A DNA stretch of 10,087 bases from contig CAIJTL010000371.1 of the NCBI GenBank assembly GCA_903823545.1, forward strand, positions 1-10,087, given 5' to 3'. Below are positions 6,834-10,087 of the stretch, one piece after another. Made by a program: the position numbers and the translations under genes. The notes under the pieces are model-generated. The model had not been told where the DNA came from. It saw only the letters and a program-made list of their open reading frames with translations, and did not search any database. Positions within the stretch are counted from its first letter, which is position 1. Each line of letters begins with the position of its first letter. The stretch comes from an uncultured Planctomycetaceae bacterium. Lineage in GTDB: Bacteria > Planctomycetota > Planctomycetia > Planctomycetales > Planctomycetaceae.

Positions 6834-9800
6834 ATCCTTCGCGGCCATTTATTGTCAGGCCGGTCGCGACGGTGCTGTTCATGGTTGCGATCACGTTGGC
6901 CGGATTGATCGCGTATCGGCAATTGCCGGTTTCGGCGTTGCCGCAGGTCGATTACCCGACGATTCAAGTCATCACGCTGTATCCGGGAGCTGGTCCCGAT
7001 GTGATGGCCTCTTCGGTCACTGCTCCGCTCGAACGGCAATTCGGGCAAGTCCCCGGCTTGACGCAGATGACCTCGACCAGTTCCGAAGGCTGCTCGGTCA
7101 TCACACTCCGTTTTAGCCTCGATCTCGACATCGACATTGCCGCTCAACAAGTGCAAGCCGCGATCAACGTCGGTTCGAGCTTCCTGCCGCGCGATCTGCC
7201 GAACCCGCCGATCTATACGAAGACCAACCCGGCCGACGCGCCGATTCTGACTCTTGCGCTCTCGTCCGAAACGTTGCCGCTCTCGAAAGTCGAAGACCTC
7301 GCCGACACTCGACTGGCGCAGAAAATCTCGCAGCTTGCGGGAGTCGGCATGGTCAGCATCAGCGGCGGCCAGAAACCGGCGATCCGCATTCAAGCAAATC
7401 CGACCGCGCTGTCGTCGCTCGGCTTGAATCTCGAAGACGTCCGCGTCGCGATCGCGCAGGCGAACGTCAATCAGGCGAAAGGGAGTTTCGACGGCAGCCG
7501 CCAAGCCTACACGATCGGGGCCAACGACCAACTTTTCACGAGCGACCAATATCGCCAATTGATCGTCGCTTATCGCAACGGCTCGCCGGTAACACTGTCG
7601 GACGTCGCCGATGTGCTCGATGGCGTCGAGAATGATCGGCAAGCGGCATGGATGAATGAAACTCCCGCCGTGATCCTCAACATTCAGCGGCAACCTGGTG
7701 CCAACATCATCGAGGTAGTTGATCGCGTGAAAGCACTGCTTCCACAATTGAAGGACTCACTTCCCGCCGCCGTGTCGATCAACATTCTCACCGACCGCAC
7801 CGTCACGATCCGAGCATCCGTCGAGGACGTTCAACACGAATTGCTGCTGACGATCGCGCTCGTCGTGATGGTCATGTTTCTGTTCCTCCGCAATCTGGCA
7901 GCGACCATCATCCCCAGCGTCGCTGTGCCGCTGTCGCTGATCGGCACCTTCGCCGTCATGTACTTGTTGAACTACAGCCTCAACAACCTCACGTTGATGG
8001 CCCTGACGATTTCGACCGGCTTCGTCGTCGATGACGCGATCGTGATGATCGAAAACATCATGCGTTACATCGAAGAGGGAGAATCGCCGCTCGAAGCTGC
8101 GTTCAAAGGCTCGCAGCAAGTTGGCTTCACGATCGTCTCACTAAGCGTTTCGCTGATCGCTGTGTTGATTCCGCTGCTGTTCATGGGGGACATCGTCGGT
8201 CGCTTGTTCCGCGAATTCGCCGTCACACTCAGCGTTACGATCCTCGTTTCGGCGATCGTCTCTCTCACGCTGACACCGATGATGTGCGCGAAGCTACTGC
8301 GGCACACACCGGCATCGCAGCACGGTTGGATGTATCGCCTCTCCGAATCAGCGTTTGAGTCCATCATCAGCCTTTACGGAAAGACGCTGACGTGGGTGCT
8401 GCGACATCAAGCGATGACCTTGTTCATCGCCGTCGTGACTTTGGTCGCGACGGTCGAACTCTACCACGTCGTGCCGAAAGGCTTCTTTCCCGTCCAAGAC
8501 ACCGGCGTGATCCTCGGCATTTCCGAAGCACCGCAGAGCACGTCGTTCCAAGCAATGACTCGCCTGCAACAGCAACTCAACCGAGCAATCCTGACTGATC
8601 CGGCGGTCGAAAGTCTGTCGAGCTTCATCGGGATCGACGGAACCAACACGACACTTAACAGTGGTCGCATTCAGATCAACTTAAAACCGCTCGCCGAAAG
8701 AAAGATTCCTGCCACGGAAGTGATTCGCCGGCTGCAACCGCGTCTCGCAGAAGTCACGGGGATCACGTTGTTCATGCAACCGGTGCAGGATCTGACCGTC
8801 GAAACGCGAGTCAGTCGCACGCAGTATCAATACAGTCTCGAAGATCCCGACACGAAGGAACTCAGCGAATGGGCTCCGCGATTCGTGGCCAAATTGCAGT
8901 CCTTACCGCAGCTCCGCGACGTCGCGAGCGATCAGCAAAACGATGGCTTGCAGGCTCACGTAGTCATCGATCGCGACACGGCATCGCGGCTGGGAGTCAC
9001 GCCGCAGATGATCGACGACGCGCTGTACGACGCCTTCGGGCAGCGGCAAATCTCAATCATGTTCACGCAGTTGAATCAGTATCGGCTGGTGCTCGAAGTG
9101 AAGCCCGACTTCCGCAATCAGCCGCATGACCTGACCGAAATCTACATTCGCGTCCCCGGCAGCGGTCCGGTTCCGCTCAATACGTTTACGCGCATCGAAG
9201 AGCGAGCAACTCCACTGTCGATCAACCATCAAGGTCAGTTCCCTGTTGTGACCGTGTCATTTAATTTGGCTCCAGGTGTTTCGCTCGGTGAAGCCGTCGA
9301 AGCAATTGCCGCCGCCAAGACGGAACTCGGCCTTCCACGCAGCATCGCGGCTGGATTTCAGGGAACCGCCGAAGCATTTCTCGCTTCGCTCAAGAACACT
9401 CCGCTCCTGATTCTTGCAGCGTTGGTCACGGTCTATATCGTGCTGGGCGTTCTTTACGAAAGTTACATTCACCCGATCACAATCTTGTCGACACTGCCTT
9501 CAGCCGGAGTCGGCGCGTTGGTCGCGTTGCTCATCTGCCGAACGGACCTCAGCGTTATCGCCTTGATCGGGATCATCTTGCTGATCGGCATCGTGAAGAA
9601 GAACGCCATCATGATGATCGACTTCGCGCTCGACGCGCAACGCAATGACGGCATGTCACCGCAAGAAGCGATCTACGCCGCATGTCTGCTCCGTTTTCGG
9701 CCCATCATGATGACCACGCTCGCAGCACTGCTCGGTGCCGTGCCGCTCGCCATGGGAACCGGCACCGGTTCGGAACTCCGCCGCCCACTCGGCATCACGA

Positions 9801-9946
9801 TCATCGGCGGACTGCTCTTCAGTCAGTTGTTGACGCTTTATACGACGCCAGTGATCTATTTGTGGTTCGATCGCTTGGCGGGACGATTTCGCTCGAAGAA
9901 GGTTTCGGAAGTTGTGAGTGTCGGCTCTTCGAGCGAGGAGGCTTGA
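6830..9946 (+). CDS. mdtB: RND multidrug efflux permease, MdtB-like
   Basis: Proton-driven inner-membrane exporter of the HAE1 RND family, 1038 residues, close to E. coli MdtB (1040). It shows the expected plan: TM1 at about 12-30, a large periplasmic porter/docking loop (31-337), TM2-TM6 (about 338-487), TM7 (527-547), a second periplasmic loop (548-856) and TM8-TM12 (857-1012). The proton-relay residues are present: Asp401-Asp402 in TM4 ([13 protein letters not shown]) and Lys924 in TM10 ([13 protein letters not shown]). Segments such as [15 protein letters not shown] (453-467), PKGFFPVQD (549-557) and SELRRPLGI (981-989) closely follow MdtB as I remember it. ATG 6830 overlaps the adaptor stop in ATGA and has AAGGA six bases upstream, within the adaptor gene. 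E. coli MdtB works with MdtC; no second pump gene follows within the next 141 bases, so this protein may act as a homotrimer. A TolC-like channel must come from elsewhere. The protein looks intact. Confidence 0.96.
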   Translation: MNPSRPFIVRPVATVLFMVAITLAGLIAYRQLPVSALPQVDYPTIQVITLYPGAGPDVMASSVTAPLERQFGQVPGLTQMTSTSSEGCSVITLRFSLDLDIDIAAQQVQAAINVGSSFLPRDLPNPPIYTKTNPADAPILTLALSSETLPLSKVEDLADTRLAQKISQLAGVGMVSISGGQKPAIRIQANPTALSSLGLNLEDVRVAIAQANVNQAKGSFDGSRQAYTIGANDQLFTSDQYRQLIVAYRNGSPVTLSDVADVLDGVENDRQAAWMNETPAVILNIQRQPGANIIEVVDRVKALLPQLKDSLPAAVSINILTDRTVTIRASVEDVQHELLLTIALVVMVMFLFLRNLAATIIPSVAVPLSLIGTFAVMYLLNYSLNNLTLMALTISTGFVVDDAIVMIENIMRYIEEGESPLEAAFKGSQQVGFTIVSLSVSLIAVLIPLLFMGDIVGRLFREFAVTLSVTILVSAIVSLTLTPMMCAKLLRHTPASQHGWMYRLSESAFESIISLYGKTLTWVLRHQAMTLFIAVVTLVATVELYHVVPKGFFPVQDTGVILGISEAPQSTSFQAMTRLQQQLNRAILTDPAVESLSSFIGIDGTNTTLNSGRIQINLKPLAERKIPATEVIRRLQPRLAEVTGITLFMQPVQDLTVETRVSRTQYQYSLEDPDTKELSEWAPRFVAKLQSLPQLRDVASDQQNDGLQAHVVIDRDTASRLGVTPQMIDDALYDAFGQRQISIMFTQLNQYRLVLEVKPDFRNQPHDLTEIYIRVPGSGPVPLNTFTRIEERATPLSINHQGQFPVVTVSFNLAPGVSLGEAVEAIAAAKTELGLPRSIAAGFQGTAEAFLASLKNTPLLILAALVTVYIVLGVLYESYIHPITILSTLPSAGVGALVALLICRTDLSVIALIGIILLIGIVKKNAIMMIDFALDAQRNDGMSPQEAIYAACLLRFRPIMMTTLAALLGAVPLAMGTGTGSELRRPLGITIIGGLLFSQLLTLYTTPVIYLWFDRLAGRFRSKKVSEVVSVGSSSEEA

Positions 9947-9964
9947 TGAGCTGTTTCGGACTTT

Positions 9965-10064
9965 CGCCCCAACGGGGCAGTTACAAGCTAGCCCAGGGCA
10001 AGCGACCTTCAGGAGCGTCGCCCTGGGTAGAATCCGCAAAAGATCTTATTGCCCTGAAGGGGCG
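9965..10064. repeat. Composite intergenic repeat of nested inverted repeats after the efflux operon
   Basis: Three short hairpins lie in about 100 bases. The first is GCCCC-AAC-GGGGC (9966-9978). The second is CCCAGGGC (9992-9999) pairing with GCCCTGGG (10020-10027). The third is GCCCTGAAGGGGC (10051-10063). The outer units are themselves mirror copies: 9965-9984 and the reverse complement of 10045-10064 match at 14 of 20 positions. The unit begins 18 bases after the pump stop codon and could protect or end the transcript, although there is no T-tract for a standard intrinsic terminator. Its GCCCTGAAGGGGC and CCCAGGGC cores resemble dispersed repeats I recall from planctomycetes and other environmental bacteria. 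Copy number cannot be checked here. Confidence 0.75.
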
Positions 10065-10087
10065 GCACTATTTCGTTTCGATGAGCA

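Noticed and set aside
6788..7747. Minus-strand open frame of 319 codons opposite the RND pump gene
   Set aside because: It is a shadow of a strongly conserved pump gene; the Arg/Asp-rich translation resembles no family.
9946..10087. Small gene starting at the ATGA overlapping the pump stop codon
   Set aside because: Its translation is almost entirely the composite palindromic repeat, it has no stop within the window and resembles no family I know, so it is reported as a finding, not as a CDS.

Overview
The window looks like a chromosomal segment of a planctomycete (phylum Planctomycetota). The main reasons are the N-terminal LExRxLLSA-type signature of the large minus-strand protein, a type of N-terminus I know mostly from planctomycete surface proteins; the Calx-beta and Asp-box architecture of that protein; and two intergenic palindromic repeats of a style common in planctomycete genomes. 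This assignment is inferred from style, not from a database match.

Layout, left to right. Positions 1-131 follow the end of a sigma-factor gene and may hold a promoter and the first ten codons of another minus-strand gene that leaves the window. Positions 132-1376 (minus) encode an ECF42-type sigma factor with a DUF6596-like middle and a helical, TPR-like C-terminal extension. Positions 1532-4939 (minus) encode a 1135-residue, probably exported protein: an LEPR-XLL-like N-terminus, about 730 residues of Asp-box (BNR) beta-propeller resembling GH74 xyloglucanases, then three Calx-beta domains. The 556 bases from 4940 to 5495 separate the divergent halves and hold a 65-bp imperfect palindrome and a strong G-quadruplex motif, but no convincing gene. 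Positions 5496-6833 and 6830-9946 (plus) are a translationally coupled MdtA/MdtB-like RND efflux pair. The window closes with a roughly 100-bp composite repeat of nested inverted repeats just after the pump stop codon.

Functionally, the plus-strand pair forms the inner-membrane and periplasmic parts of a drug or amphiphile exporter. An outer-membrane channel (TolC family), a second MdtC-like pump subunit and a local regulator are all absent here. The two minus-strand genes have a 155-bp gap between them and no obvious functional link. The ECF42 factor has no DGPF/YCII-type partner gene upstream; a match to the ECF42 target promoter just past its 3' end suggests a target gene to the left.

No clearly new multi-gene system is visible. 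The points most worth a second look are the GH74-like propeller with both candidate catalytic aspartates fused to Calx-beta domains, the two palindromic repeats, the G-quadruplex upstream of the efflux operon, and the possible ECF42-controlled gene at the left edge.
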